From Candidatus Methanoperedens sp. (lineage in GTDB: Archaea; Halobacteriota; Methanosarcinia; Methanosarcinales; Methanoperedenaceae), in the NCBI GenBank assembly GCA_027460525.1, contig JAPZAS010000030.1, positions 1 through 37,962 on the forward strand: 37,962 nucleotides of DNA, in the 5' to 3' direction. The translations under genes were made by a program, and so were the position numbers. The notes beneath the pieces were generated by a model. The model was not told the DNA's origin and ran no database searches. It worked only from the letters and a program-made list of their open reading frames with translations. This document shows positions 1-7,570 of this stretch, piece by piece (positions within the stretch are counted from its first letter, which is position 1; each line of letters opens with the position of its first letter).

Positions 1-139
1 CCCTTGAGGACGCATCCACGTATGCCCGTGCGCTGGCATACGTGTGTACGGCGTCAACTGACGTGACGGTTGTGCGGGGTAAACTGCCGCAACAGTTTTT
101 GATAAAACTTTCATAAAGTTTTGCATTCATCTGCGGTTC
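1..139. repeat. Hairpin-rich dispersed repeat, copy 1 (cut by window edge)
   Basis: Positions 1-114 are identical to 28167-28280, and similarity continues with small indels to 139/28301. The repeat contains perfect inverted repeats in series: a 10-bp stem (17-26 with 35-44), a 5-bp stem around 52-63, a 6-bp stem (81-86 with 93-98) and an 8-bp stem (104-111 with 115-122). It lies just past the 3' end of the thermosome gene. The left part of the element is outside the window. The end nearest the thermosome, tcatctgcggttc, is the reverse complement of the opening of the repeat at 18794. No protein is evident. It could be a non-coding RNA, a MITE-like element or a multi-hairpin terminator. Confidence 0.85.
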
Positions 140-175
140 ACAAAATAAAAACCCTAAAAAAAGAAACGGAAGGAT

Positions 176-1837
176 TTAATCCATTCCTTCCATTCCGCCC
201 ATGCCTCCAGGTGGCATTCCGCCCATTCCGCCGGGTGGCATACCGCCGCCTGGGGCAGATTTGCTGGAGAGCACATCATCGATGCGCAGAATCATGGTAG
301 CTGCTTCCGTAGCTGAATCGATTGCCTGCGTTTTCACCCTGAGCGGCTCAACCACTCCTTCCTTCCACATGTCCACGACTTTGCCAGTGAACACATTCAG
401 ACCTGCGGTTTTCTTGCCCTTCTCATGCTGGCTTCGCATCTCAACAAGCATATTTATGGGGTCAAGACCTGCGTTCTCAGCTAAGGTTCTTGGGATTATT
501 TCAAGCGCCTCGGCAAACTTGGCCACTGCAAGCTGTTCTCTTCCCGTTAATGTGCCTGAGTATTCACGCAGGCGCAGCGCCAGTTCTACTTCTGGGGAAC
601 CGCCGCCTGCAACGAGTTTCTCATCCTCGATTGCAACGCCGACTACGCGCAATGCATCATGTAACGCCCGCTCTGCCTCATCCACCACATGCTCTGTTCC
701 GCCTCGAAGGATAATCGAGACTGCCTTGGGATTATGGCATTCCGTAACATATGTCATTGCCTCGTCGCCAATCTTCTTCTCTTCAACATTACCTGCTTTT
801 CCAAGGTCGGATTCACCGATTTCCTTTAAACTCGTAAGTATCTTTGCGCCAGTGGCCCGGGCAAGCTTATCCATGTCGCTTTTCTTCACACGGCGTGCCG
901 CATATACGCCCGCTTTTGCAAGATAATGCTGCGCGACGTCATCTATTCCTTTCTGCACAAAGACAACGTTTGCCCCGCAGTCAATTACCTTGTTGACCAT
1001 GTCATGCAGCATCTGCTCTTCCTGGTCGAGGAAGGACTGGAGCTGGTCTGGCGATTTTATTGAGATTTCAGCATCCACCTCCGTTTTTTTGATCTCGAGG
1101 GCTTCGTTGAGTAATAATATTTTCGCGTCCTTGACCTTCTTTGGCATGTTGGTATGGACTCTCTCCTTATCTATTACCATGCCTTCGATCAATTCCGACG
1201 CTTCGATGCTGCCACCCACTTTTTTCTCCACTTTTACATCTTCGACATCTACCGTATATTTACCGTTCTCTTTATCCACCACTGCCAGTACGGCATTTAC
1301 CGCAAGATTTGCAAAAACATCCTTGTGTGCCTCAGCACCTTTTCCTGTTATTGCAGTGGCGGCAATCTTAAATAATAAGTCCTTCTGATTTACGTCTACA
1401 TCCATCGCAAGGGTTTGAAGGATTTCCTTTGCTTTTATTGATGCAAGCCTGTACCCGCTTGCGATGACCGTGGGATGGACGTTCTGTTCCAGAAGGTCTT
1501 CTGCATTCTTTAAGAATTCGCCTGCAAGAACTGCAGCCGTGGTCGTGCCGTCCCCGACCTCGTCATCCTGAGTCTTTGCGACCTCAACTATCATCTTCGC
1601 AGCAGGGTGCTCGATGTCCATTTCCTTGAGAATGGTAGCCCCGTCGTTTGTAATAACGATGTCCCCGAGCGAAGAAACGAGCATTTTATCCATGCCCTTT
1701 GGTCCGAGGGTTGTTCTTACTGCCGCTGCTACAGCTTTCGCTGCCATGATGTTGTTGTTTTGTGCTTCTCTTCCTTTTGTTCTCTGACTGCCTTCTCTTA
1801 AAATCAAGATCGGCTGTCCGCCTAATTGTCCTGCCAT
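176..1837 (-). CDS. ths: Thermosome subunit (group II chaperonin)
   Basis: This is an ATP-dependent cytosolic chaperonin subunit that assembles into double rings and folds proteins. It has 553 residues, the normal family length. Visible marks are [10 protein letters not shown] near residue 44, NDGATIL near 64, the nucleotide-site GDGTTT near 95-100, the VAGGGSPE motif of the equatorial domain in the C-terminal half, and a Gly/Met-rich tail (GGM repeats) typical of archaeal thermosomes. The ATG at 1837 leaves the usual short N-terminal extension. Upstream on the minus strand (about 1900-1970) the DNA is very AT-rich with TATA-like stretches. The gene stands alone, with a hairpin repeat immediately downstream. 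Which paralogue (alpha, beta or gamma) cannot be told. Confidence 0.97.
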   Translation of the reverse strand: MAGQLGGQPILILREGSQRTKGREAQNNNIMAAKAVAAAVRTTLGPKGMDKMLVSSLGDIVITNDGATILKEMDIEHPAAKMIVEVAKTQDDEVGDGTTTAAVLAGEFLKNAEDLLEQNVHPTVIASGYRLASIKAKEILQTLAMDVDVNQKDLLFKIAATAITGKGAEAHKDVFANLAVNAVLAVVDKENGKYTVDVEDVKVEKKVGGSIEASELIEGMVIDKERVHTNMPKKVKDAKILLLNEALEIKKTEVDAEISIKSPDQLQSFLDQEEQMLHDMVNKVIDCGANVVFVQKGIDDVAQHYLAKAGVYAARRVKKSDMDKLARATGAKILTSLKEIGESDLGKAGNVEEKKIGDEAMTYVTECHNPKAVSIILRGGTEHVVDEAERALHDALRVVGVAIEDEKLVAGGGSPEVELALRLREYSGTLTGREQLAVAKFAEALEIIPRTLAENAGLDPINMLVEMRSQHEKGKKTAGLNVFTGKVVDMWKEGVVEPLRVKTQAIDSATEAATMILRIDDVLSSKSAPGGGMPPGGMGGMPPGGMGGMEGMD

Positions 1838-2019
1838 AAATAAGCCTCCGTTAAAATTTCATTTTAGCAATGCGTACAATACTCGCTTGTACGGGGCATT
1901 CTCATTGTTTGTAATTCTATATAAGTATTGCGCATAAGAAATTATATAATTATATAAAAATGTAATTGAAAATCATAGCGAAAAACCTTATTAACCATAA
2001 TGCCTATGTAGCCGCTTAC

Positions 2020-2091
2020 GCCAAGGTGGCGGAAAGGCTACGCAATCGCCTGCAGAGCGATTCCATTCCGGTTCGATTCCGGACCTTGGCT
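2020..2091 (+). tRNA. tRNA-Cys (GCA)
   Basis: A full cloverleaf is readable. The acceptor stem is GCCAAGG (2020-2026) with CCTTGGC (2084-2090), and the discriminator is T at 2091, as required for Cys. The anticodon stem is ATCGC/GCGAT with loop CTGCAGA, giving anticodon GCA at 2052-2054. The T arm contains GGTTCGATTCC. CCA is not encoded and no intron is seen. Confidence 0.96.
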
Positions 2092-2162
2092 TATATTTTT
2101 TAATAGAGTTCTCCCCTTAGTTTGATTGATTTTATTGTATTCAGTCTATTCTGATTATTCAG

Positions 2163-2178
2163 AAAAATTTAAATATTG
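2163..2178 (+). promoter_or_regulatory. TATA-like promoter of the AbrB-arsM operon
   Basis: The stretch aaatttaaata (2165-2175) resembles an archaeal TATA box. Initiation 25-27 bp downstream would fall just before the GAGG at 2197-2200, leaving a short leader to the ATG at 2209. This makes the upstream TTG at 2176 an unlikely start. Judged by eye only. Confidence 0.5.
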
Positions 2179-2208
2179 AGAATACTAATTACCAATGAGG
2201 CAATGAAA

Positions 2209-2490
2209 ATGGTCAAAAAAGATAAGAACGAATTCTGTTGCCCCCCGTTTGACAAAAAACTGGGCTGCTGCAAAGTGGAATCCATAGTAAGCATAGACGA
2301 CAGGGGGCAGATGGTACTTCCCAAGGAGATAAGAGAAAAGGCAAATATCCGCACAGGCGATAAGTTAGCTGTCATAAGCTGGGAAAAAGAAGGGAAGGTT
2401 TGCTGCCTTTCATTGCTCAAGGTAGACGATTTTGCAGAAATGGTAAAGGGTTTACTCGGTCCGATGATGAAGGAGATAATCACAGAATAA
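2209..2490 (+). CDS. Cys-rich AbrB/SpoVT-type regulator next to arsM (HgcC-like)
   Basis: This 93-residue protein has a swapped-hairpin AbrB DNA-binding domain: VSIDDRGQMVLPKEIREKA followed by TGDKLAVI is the classic signature. Ahead of it lie paired cysteines (CCPPFDKKLGCC), and another pair (VCC) follows in the C-terminal half. That arrangement suggests thiol-based metal or metalloid sensing. The start at 2209 was chosen because GAGG at 2197-2200 is 8 nt upstream; ATG 2203 is too close. The arsenite methyltransferase gene begins 19 nt after the stop, so the two form one operon and this protein is the likely regulator. Proteins of this type are also annotated as HgcAB-associated proteins, but no hgcA or hgcB is present here. 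The sensing role is inference. Confidence 0.8.
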   Translation: MVKKDKNEFCCPPFDKKLGCCKVESIVSIDDRGQMVLPKEIREKANIRTGDKLAVISWEKEGKVCCLSLLKVDDFAEMVKGLLGPMMKEIITE

Positions 2491-2509
2491 TTGAGAAGGA
2501 GGAGTCAAA

Positions 2510-3334
2510 ATGAAAGAACGAGAAATAAAGAACGTAGTTAGAGAGGGTTATGCGAAGATTGCTAAAAAGCAGCTCCCGTGCTGTGCTCCCGTAACTCCCT
2601 GCTGCGGTACGGACAAAGCAGTGGATATCAGCAAGAGGATAGGATACGGGGATGAAGAGCTGGCTTCCGTTCCCGAAGGTGCAAATCTCGGTCTTGGGTG
2701 CGGGAATCCTGTGGCTCTTGCATCGTTAAAAGAGGGAGAAACTGTGCTTGACCTGGGCTCAGGAGCAGGTTTTGACTGCTTTCTTGCTGCAAATAAAGTC
2801 GGCAGGAAAGGGAAAGTCATAGGCGTGGACATGACGCCCGAGATGATTGATAAGGGAAGGGAAAATGCAAGAGCGGGCAATTATATAAATGTGGAATTCA
2901 GGCTCGGAGAGATTGAAAATATCCCCGCCGCTGATAACTCAGTTGACGCGGTCATATCCAACTGCGTCATCAACCTTGCGCCAGATAAGAAAAGAGTTTT
3001 TAAGGAAGCGTTCAGGGTGCTGAAGCCTGGAGGCAGGCTGATGGTTTCTGACCTGGTTTTGCTAAAAGAGCTTCCTGCTTTGGTAAAAAATTCCGTCGAG
3101 GCTTATATCGGCTGCCTTTCGGGCGCTATTATGAAGGATGAATATTTAGAAGCGATAGAGAATGCAGGCTTCAGGGATGTAAAAATAATGGACGAGACGC
3201 ATTATCCGATCGAGCTGATGGCGAACGACCCGACTGCGAAGGCTATAATCGAGAATTTTAATATTCCGGGCGAGGCTATAAAGGAGAGTGCCGAATCTGT
3301 TGCCAGCATAAAGGTTCAGGGAATAAAAATATAA
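2510..3334 (+). CDS. arsM: Arsenite S-adenosylmethionine methyltransferase
   Basis: The 274-residue protein transfers methyl groups from SAM to As(III). The SAM-binding motif LDLGSGAGFDC lies at 80-90 and GVDMTPEMI at 105-113. The three cysteines expected of ArsM are present: Cys64 (GLGCGNP), Cys152 (SNCVINL) and Cys202 (IGCLSGA). The 50-residue gap between the last two matches that in the characterised algal enzyme. An N-terminal CCAPVTPCC segment may add metalloid ligands. A strong ribosome site, GGAGG, precedes the ATG. It is co-transcribed with the Cys-rich AbrB protein, which suggests arsenic-responsive control. The role is detoxification by methylation in the cytosol. Family assignment is firm; substrate is by family. 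Confidence 0.95.
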   Translation: MKEREIKNVVREGYAKIAKKQLPCCAPVTPCCGTDKAVDISKRIGYGDEELASVPEGANLGLGCGNPVALASLKEGETVLDLGSGAGFDCFLAANKVGRKGKVIGVDMTPEMIDKGRENARAGNYINVEFRLGEIENIPAADNSVDAVISNCVINLAPDKKRVFKEAFRVLKPGGRLMVSDLVLLKELPALVKNSVEAYIGCLSGAIMKDEYLEAIENAGFRDVKIMDETHYPIELMANDPTAKAIIENFNIPGEAIKESAESVASIKVQGIKI

Positions 3335-3407
3335 CCAAAGGTTTGGCGTAAGCATTAACAAAAGGCTTAAATCAGATTATGCCTTTAGAGATTCGCTTCA
3401 AGCACAT

Positions 3408-3480
3408 GCCGCCATAACTCAGCTGGTAGAGTGCCTGGCTGTTAACCAGGATGTCACAGGTTCGAGCCCTGTTGGCGGCG
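3408..3480 (+). tRNA. tRNA-Asn (GTT)
   Basis: The acceptor stem GCCGCCA pairs with TGGCGGC (3473-3479), with discriminator G at 3480. The anticodon stem CCTGG/CCAGG encloses loop CTGTTAA, giving GTT at 3441-3443. The T arm is ACAGGTTCGAGCCCTGT. No intron and no encoded CCA. It lies 18 bp ahead of a second tRNA, so the two may be transcribed together. Confidence 0.96.
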
Positions 3481-3498
3481 TTTTGAAGAAAAATATTC

Positions 3499-3573
3499 GG
3501 GCCCGTAGCTTAGTCAGGCCAGAGCGCCCGGCTCATAACCGGGCGGTCACCGGTTCAAATCCGGTCGGGCCCA
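3499..3573 (+). tRNA. tRNA with CAT anticodon (elongator Met or Ile2)
   Basis: The acceptor stem GGGCCCG pairs with CGGGCCC (3566-3572), discriminator A at 3573. The anticodon stem CCCGG/CCGGG encloses CTCATAA, with CAT at 3534-3536. The T arm has CCGGTTCAAATCCGG. It lacks the AGC start and three-GC anticodon stem of the archaeal initiator, so it is an elongator-type molecule. The GGGCC acceptor is also typical of Ile tRNAs, so an Ile2 (agmatidine-modified C34) identity is possible. Confidence 0.9.
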
Positions 3574-3629
3574 CTGATTCATTCAGTGTTAATCATCCTG
3601 CGATCCTGGGGAGAATAACATTGCTGAAA

Positions 3630-4004
3630 TTATTTTCTCATCGCTTCAAAAAGCATGAACACTCCAACAATCAGCACCACCGCAGCCAAGATAGAAAAAT
3701 CGGGAAGCGCATAATATTTCACTGCGCCTAAGAGAACTCCCAGAACGCCAAGCCCGATGGTGAACCTGCTGATATTGAGCTTCCAGATAATCCGCAGAAG
3801 GTTCAACAAAAGCAGTATTCCGCCGCTTCCTGCATATATGAATGCCCATTTTTGTGTGTTGTCTATGCGGTGCAGGCTTTCAAGAATCCAGCTTCCTCCT
3901 ATCAGTATGAAAAACAATGCCCATGAGAATTTTATGAGCTTGAGGTTAAGCATGTGCCTCGAAAGAATTGCTTTTTCATCCATCACAACTTCTACTTTTA
4001 CCAT
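3630..4004 (-). CDS. Small four-helix membrane protein, unknown function
   Basis: This 124-residue protein has four hydrophobic segments: roughly LIKFSWALFFILIGGSW, WAFIYAGSGGILLLLNLL, FTIGLGVLGVLLG and FSILAAVVLIVGVFML. A charged N-terminal tail precedes them. No catalytic or ligand motif is visible. An alternative start is the Met at residue 8. It stands alone, convergent to the tRNA pair and divergent from the zinc-ribbon gene at 4117. I do not recognise the family. Confidence 0.7.
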   Translation of the reverse strand: MVKVEVVMDEKAILSRHMLNLKLIKFSWALFFILIGGSWILESLHRIDNTQKWAFIYAGSGGILLLLNLLRIIWKLNISRFTIGLGVLGVLLGAVKYYALPDFSILAAVVLIVGVFMLFEAMRK

Positions 4005-4116
4005 GCGCGACCTAATAAACGGCTCAAAGTTTAAGCGTTACTAAATTTTCGACAGCATCGCCACTGATGCATAACATTGATAAGATGTCAGGTTCATTAA
4101 CGGCGCTGGTGATGTT

Positions 4117-4359
4117 ATGAGTGAATGTTTCCTGTGCCATACTGCTCTTGAGCCTGTAAATGATGCCGAGATAGAAGGCGTTGACTTATGTGTGGACTGC
4201 TGTGGAAGACTGGATGCAGTTATAAGGGACTATTTATCCTCAAGCCCGGGCGGGTTTGACCTCCTTATTGATATGATTGCCGACGACATCTTAAACCCTG
4301 AAGGCAGATTGCGGGATGCCCTGAAAGAAGTTATAAGAGAAGCGAAATCAGAAGAATAA
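4117..4359 (+). CDS. Small zinc-ribbon-like protein, unknown function
   Basis: This 80-residue protein begins with Cys pairs: CFLC at residues 4-7 and CVDCC near 25-29, the pattern of a small treble-clef or zinc-ribbon metal site. The remainder is acidic and probably helical. The ATG is preceded by ggtgat, a plausible ribosome site. It may bind a nucleic acid or a partner protein through the metal site, but nothing in the sequence decides this. Its neighbours on either side are a membrane protein and a 35-residue membrane peptide on the opposite strand. Confidence 0.7.
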   Translation: MSECFLCHTALEPVNDAEIEGVDLCVDCCGRLDAVIRDYLSSSPGGFDLLIDMIADDILNPEGRLRDALKEVIREAKSEE

Positions 4360-4375
4360 ATTTTTATGCTTCTCT

Positions 4376-4483
4376 TCAATGACTGAGCAGCAGCCAGCCA
4401 ACACCGACTACAACCAGAAACACAACAATTATGACAATAACAATTACAAGGTCGTCTTTATCTAAACTTAGCTTTTCATTCAT
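4376..4483 (-). CDS. 35-residue single-helix membrane peptide
   Basis: A short frame runs from ATG at 4483 to a TGA at 4376-4378. It encodes MNEKLSLDKDD followed by an almost pure Val/Ile/Leu helix ending GWLLLSH. The charged start and single hydrophobic helix resemble small archaeal membrane peptides. A purine-rich AGAGGGCAGG precedes the start. It lies in the convergent gap between the zinc-ribbon gene and the HD-domain gene. Function is unknown; expression is not proven. Confidence 0.55.
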   Translation of the reverse strand: MNEKLSLDKDDLVIVIVIIVVFLVVVGVGWLLLSH

Positions 4484-4578
4484 TTTCCTGCCCTCTGAAT
4501 CATATTCTTTTGTTATGGTATATAAATTCATCCAAAAAATTCGACTCAATTAGCAGTGGCAGTAACTCATTTTAAATC

Positions 4579-6378
4579 TTATGCTTTTACTTCTTGTCTG
4601 TATCTGCCTTTTGCGATACTCACAATGTCCCTGGGAATAGAGTGTTTGTTGATTGTTAAATAGTTTTCAATTAGCTTTAATTCGTTCTGGTATGCGGATG
4701 CGATTAATTGTGCATACTCAAGACCATCGCTTGTCAGAACATACTCGTATCGCTGCTGCCACCTGCCTTTTTTTTCAAAATACCGCAGGTCCTCGTCCAC
4801 CATTCCCATTGCCACAAGAAGCTGAATATCCTCAAAAAGCCTGTCGCTGTACGGGAAGCCATAGCGGTTGTGGAACTTATAATCGAATAGATTGCGCAGC
4901 CTGTCTATTTTTTCAAATTCCCTCACAAGGCGGTATATCAGGTTAATATTGCGAAGCCTTGGCATTGTGATTCTTCCTTCCGCTTCCCTGCTGAACATCC
5001 TGTGCGCGCTGTAGAAAATAAGAAGAAGACCTTCGATGGGCAGGTTGTTCTCATTCCTGATAAAGTGCAAAAGCTTTGGGGACAGGCTCTCAATACCGAG
5101 CAGGAAATCGTGAGACGCCTGGGATAGCGAGGAATCATCCTCTTTCCTTGAAAATATGCACAGCGATATCTGGCGCGAAATCGCCCTTACAAGCCCATTA
5201 GCCAGGGTGGATTCGTCATAGAAAAATCCTTCTTCCTCCCCGAGTTTTACCCGGGTGCTTTTGGGGATTCCACTTGCGATATCAAGGTCTATAAGCACAG
5301 GAGCGCCGTATTTTTTCGCAAAACGTTTTGCAAGCTCATCTTCAAACATCTTCCTGGCAACACCATTCCTGGCAATGGTTGAAAGCGCCATTCTTGTCAA
5401 CGGATTGAGGTTCTTGTAGGTAAAACGCGCAACTGCATTGCAGATGTAACCGTTTCGCAGGTTCAAGACCAGTTTTTTGGAATTCTCATCCCCATTGGAT
5501 TCTATAAAATTCAAAAGGTCGCTGTCTATGTATGAAGTGAAGAATTTCGCCATTGTTGTCCTGACATCGTTCCCCGATTTTTCATATAAGCCAAGCGCTT
5601 TTTCAAGCGCGTGGAGAAGCATCACCCTTGCTCCCTGCGTTCTGGGATTATGGATAATCGCGGAATAATGATGCGCCCTTGCAATCAGCATGGATTCAGC
5701 GGCTGTGAGCGCCATATCCTCGTCGTAACTCTGTGAACCGCCCAGTATTACCCTGCCGTTGTATAGCGACATGCTTCCTATAATCTGATCCAGGTCCACA
5801 AGCCCGAGAGAGACGCCCGTGTGGTATGAATCGCGAAGCAGGAAATCAATCCTGTCAGCGTCTATGTCGTTTGAGATTATCTGCGCAAGATAGGGTTTTG
5901 AAACCGCATCAACATCGCCAGTTGCCATCCGGGCGATCTCTTCAAAGAACGGCGCGCCTGCAAGTGTTGCAATTTCAGGCTTTGTATGGAATGAATTTGC
6001 TATGATGTATTTTGTGAACATCTCGTGGTTCAGGAAATTCTTTCCATTGATCACTGGCTGGTATAACGGGTTTCTTTTAAGGACGCTTTCCACGACATGC
6101 GAGAATGCGCAGTGCCCCACATCATGGAGAAGGGCTGCAATCCTGATTTTTACTATCTCCTCCTGCGATAGACCCAGTGCTTTTGCCATTTTATCTGCGA
6201 TGAAGAGCGTACCCACGCTGTGCTCAAAACGCGTATGGTTGGCGCCAGGAAAGGCGAGGTCGGCAAGCCCGAGCTGCTGGATGCGGCGCAGGCGCGCCAT
6301 CTCCGGGGTGTTGATGATGAGCTGCTCAAGCTCGGTTATTGCAATGTGACCGTAGATGGGGTCTATGATGGAGGGCAT
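4579..6378 (-). CDS. HD-superfamily phosphohydrolase (COG1078, dNTPase/SAMHD1-like)
   Basis: This 599-residue protein carries an N-terminal HD domain with the metal ligands in order. His53 lies in TRFEHSVGT, His85-Asp86 in ALLHDVGHCAFSH, and a later Asp in the NDIDADRIDFLLRDS segment. The opening (DPIYGHI, TPEMARLRRIQQLG) is typical of COG1078 proteins, which are related to dGTPases and SAMHD1. The rest of the protein is helical and includes a winged-helix-like C-terminal part. The likely activity is hydrolysis of a (deoxy)nucleoside triphosphate or another nucleotide; substrate is not known. It is transcribed toward the small membrane peptide gene. Confidence 0.88.
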   Translation of the reverse strand: MPSIIDPIYGHIAITELEQLIINTPEMARLRRIQQLGLADLAFPGANHTRFEHSVGTLFIADKMAKALGLSQEEIVKIRIAALLHDVGHCAFSHVVESVLKRNPLYQPVINGKNFLNHEMFTKYIIANSFHTKPEIATLAGAPFFEEIARMATGDVDAVSKPYLAQIISNDIDADRIDFLLRDSYHTGVSLGLVDLDQIIGSMSLYNGRVILGGSQSYDEDMALTAAESMLIARAHHYSAIIHNPRTQGARVMLLHALEKALGLYEKSGNDVRTTMAKFFTSYIDSDLLNFIESNGDENSKKLVLNLRNGYICNAVARFTYKNLNPLTRMALSTIARNGVARKMFEDELAKRFAKKYGAPVLIDLDIASGIPKSTRVKLGEEEGFFYDESTLANGLVRAISRQISLCIFSRKEDDSSLSQASHDFLLGIESLSPKLLHFIRNENNLPIEGLLLIFYSAHRMFSREAEGRITMPRLRNINLIYRLVREFEKIDRLRNLFDYKFHNRYGFPYSDRLFEDIQLLVAMGMVDEDLRYFEKKGRWQQRYEYVLTSDGLEYAQLIASAYQNELKLIENYLTINKHSIPRDIVSIAKGRYRQEVKA

Positions 6379-6431
6379 GATGATGTTAGATTGGATTGGG
6401 GAAGTATTAAAATGAATCCATTCATACCAAA

Positions 6432-6542
6432 ATAAATTGAGTGAGGAGAGTAAGCCCCTTTATGTTTAGCGCAAAGGTAGTACCTTTGTAGCACCCTACG
6501 GCATTCAGCTATGCGCCGTACTCGGACAGGTCTGGACTGCCT
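6432..6542 (-). ncRNA. Duplicate 3' fragment of RNase P RNA
   Basis: About 107 nt match the 3' third of the full RNase P RNA gene (7211-7317). Two blocks are identical: 6436-6473 and roughly 6500-6540. The hairpin between them differs but stays paired: the stem arms CAAAGG/CCTTTG here replace AAGGGC/GCCCTT in the full gene. This fragment also retains the 3' strand of helix P1. No 5' part is present, so alone it cannot make a functional RNA. It bounds the DUF5678/protease module on its downstream side. It looks like a displaced 3' end left by an insertion into the gene. Confidence 0.85.
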
Positions 6543-6560
6543 TTGTTTGAGAACCTATAA

Positions 6561-6932
6561 TTACTTTTTACTCACCGAGAGCGTTGAATTTATTCCATTA
6601 AAAGTTACGGCATAATTGTCTATCACCGCTCTGCCGAGAAGCACATCTCCCACTTCCTGATAGAATACTATCACGTCCCTGTGCAGTTTCCCGAGGAATT
6701 CCACATCTAATTTTGTGTACCATGTTGTAATAGCGCCGCCTACAACTGAAATAGATGTCACTCGAAAGCTTGTGATATTTAATTCCTCCCAGACGTCTTT
6801 CGGAATTGCTATGGAATCCGAACCTGTATCAACATAGGCTAAGGCTTCTTTTTCACGACCTGTCGAAGGATTTATCAGCTTAATTACAACTAAAGGATCA
6901 TTGTCAATATAGGAAAAAGTGTTATCAAGCAA
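6561..6932 (-). CDS. Retropepsin-like aspartic protease (module 1)
   Basis: This protein of about 123 residues is a single-domain clan AA protease. The catalytic motif VDTGSDSIAIP is followed by the hydrophobic GRAVIDNY flap/core region, as in retropepsins, which act as dimers. The frame is open upstream to a TTG at 6989, but that overlaps the preceding gene by 53 nt. The TTG at 6932 falls just after the upstream stop and gives the same distance to the catalytic Asp as in the second module, so I prefer it. It sits downstream of, and is probably translated with, the DUF5678-like gene. Both lie between duplicated RNase P RNA 3' ends. Substrate unknown. Confidence 0.8.
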   Translation of the reverse strand: MLDNTFSYIDNDPLVVIKLINPSTGREKEALAYVDTGSDSIAIPKDVWEELNITSFRVTSISVVGGAITTWYTKLDVEFLGKLHRDVIVFYQEVGDVLLGRAVIDNYAVTFNGINSTLSVSKK

Positions 6933-6936
6933 ACGT

Positions 6937-7179
6937 TCACGCCCTGAAAACACGCGCAACCGTTGATTTTTTCCCCACTCTTCTAACAAGTATCTTATGA
7001 TCCGGGCATAACCTATCGATTAATTTATCCACTTCCAATAGCGAATCCGCTACAGCAGCAAGTTTTTCTGCATCTAAATCTATAGCTATCACTTTACCCA
7101 AGTACCTGCTCTCCCACTCCTTTTTATTAGATTCGTATATTTTATTTGCTTTTGCCTCGAACTCGGTTTTTTTAAGCAT
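6937..7179 (-). CDS. DUF5678-like small protein (module 1)
   Basis: This 80-residue protein has a charged helical N-terminus, then YLGKVIAIDLDAEKLAAVAD, a helix (LLEVDKLIDRL) and the strand ILVRRVG. This beta-beta-helix-beta layout resembles DUF5678 proteins, which often lie beside aspartic protease genes. The ATG at 7179 has GGGAG about 5 nt upstream. It starts 34 nt beyond the 3' end of the RNase P RNA, so read-through from that strong promoter is plausible; a TATA-like stretch (7195-7210) could also serve. It may be a substrate, inhibitor or targeting partner of the protease. That is inference. Confidence 0.65.
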   Translation of the reverse strand: MLKKTEFEAKANKIYESNKKEWESRYLGKVIAIDLDAEKLAAVADSLLEVDKLIDRLCPDHKILVRRVGKKSTVARVFRA

Positions 7180-7212
7180 ATAAACTCCCTATGCTATTTA
7201 TGAATATAAATT

Positions 7213-7538
7213 TGAGTGAGGAGAGTAAGCCCCTTTATGTTTAGCGCAAGGGCAATGCCCTTATCGCGCTTATGCAGCATTCAGCTATGCGCCGTACTCG
7301 GACAGGTCTGGACTGCCCTTATTGCCCTATTTCGGCTTGCACCCGCGGGGATTCGCCGTTCCACCCGCACACGCATGACCTCATTCTTTCGAACTCATCG
7401 CATATCTGCGCAGCGGTATCGTTTCTGTTCCAGAGCCAGGATTCTCACCCTATGCCCTTAACAGGCATCCGCGGTCCAGAAGGTGAGGGGACTTTCCTCA
7501 GCGAAATCTCGCCGGCAGCCGCCCTTCCTCTCTCGGTC
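7213..7538 (-). ncRNA. rnpB: RNase P RNA
   Basis: The RNA subunit of RNase P matures tRNA 5' ends. On the minus strand the conserved blocks appear in order: GAGGAAAGTCCCC (7487-7499), ACAGAAACGATACCG (near 7414-7428), GGTGGAACGGCGAATCCCC (7347-7365), GTGCAAGCC, and the 3' GGGGCTTACTC (7225-7235). Helix P1 forms between GAGAGAGGA (7526-7534) and TCCTCACTC at the 3' end with one mismatch. Length is about 325 nt, normal for an archaeal type A RNA. A TATA box lies about 26 bp upstream. Its last 105 nt are duplicated at 6432-6542, so this 3' part may have been supplied by an inserted element. Confidence 0.94.
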
Positions 7539-7555
7539 TACAATTAAACCTGTTG

Positions 7556-7570
7556 CCGTTTATATCTACC
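7556..7570 (-). promoter_or_regulatory. TATA box of RNase P RNA gene
   Basis: On the minus strand the sequence is ggtagatataaacgg. Its centre is about 25 bp before the predicted RNA 5' end near 7538, the standard archaeal spacing. It overlaps the last codons of the acylphosphatase gene, so the RNA gene has its own promoter inside the upstream coding region. Confidence 0.65.

Noticed and set aside
201-926. Long plus-strand frame opposite the thermosome gene
   Set aside because: It is the antisense shadow of a highly conserved, GC-rich coding region; the thermosome is certain.
3499-3573. Initiator tRNA-Met
   Set aside because: The acceptor GGGCCCG and the anticodon stem do not show the archaeal initiator features; elongator Met or Ile2 fits better.
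4579-6378. Specific naming as dGTPase
   Set aside because: The HD motif is clear but nothing in the sequence fixes the nucleotide substrate; the COG1078 group is mixed.
6432-6542. A second complete RNase P RNA gene
   Set aside because: The 5' part with GAGGAAAGTCC and the central ACAGAAA region are absent; only the 3' third is present.
6561-6989. TTG at 6989 as the start of the module 1 protease
   Set aside because: It overlaps the DUF5678-like gene by 53 nt with no ribosome site, and gives a longer N-terminus than the second module has before its catalytic Asp. It remains possible.
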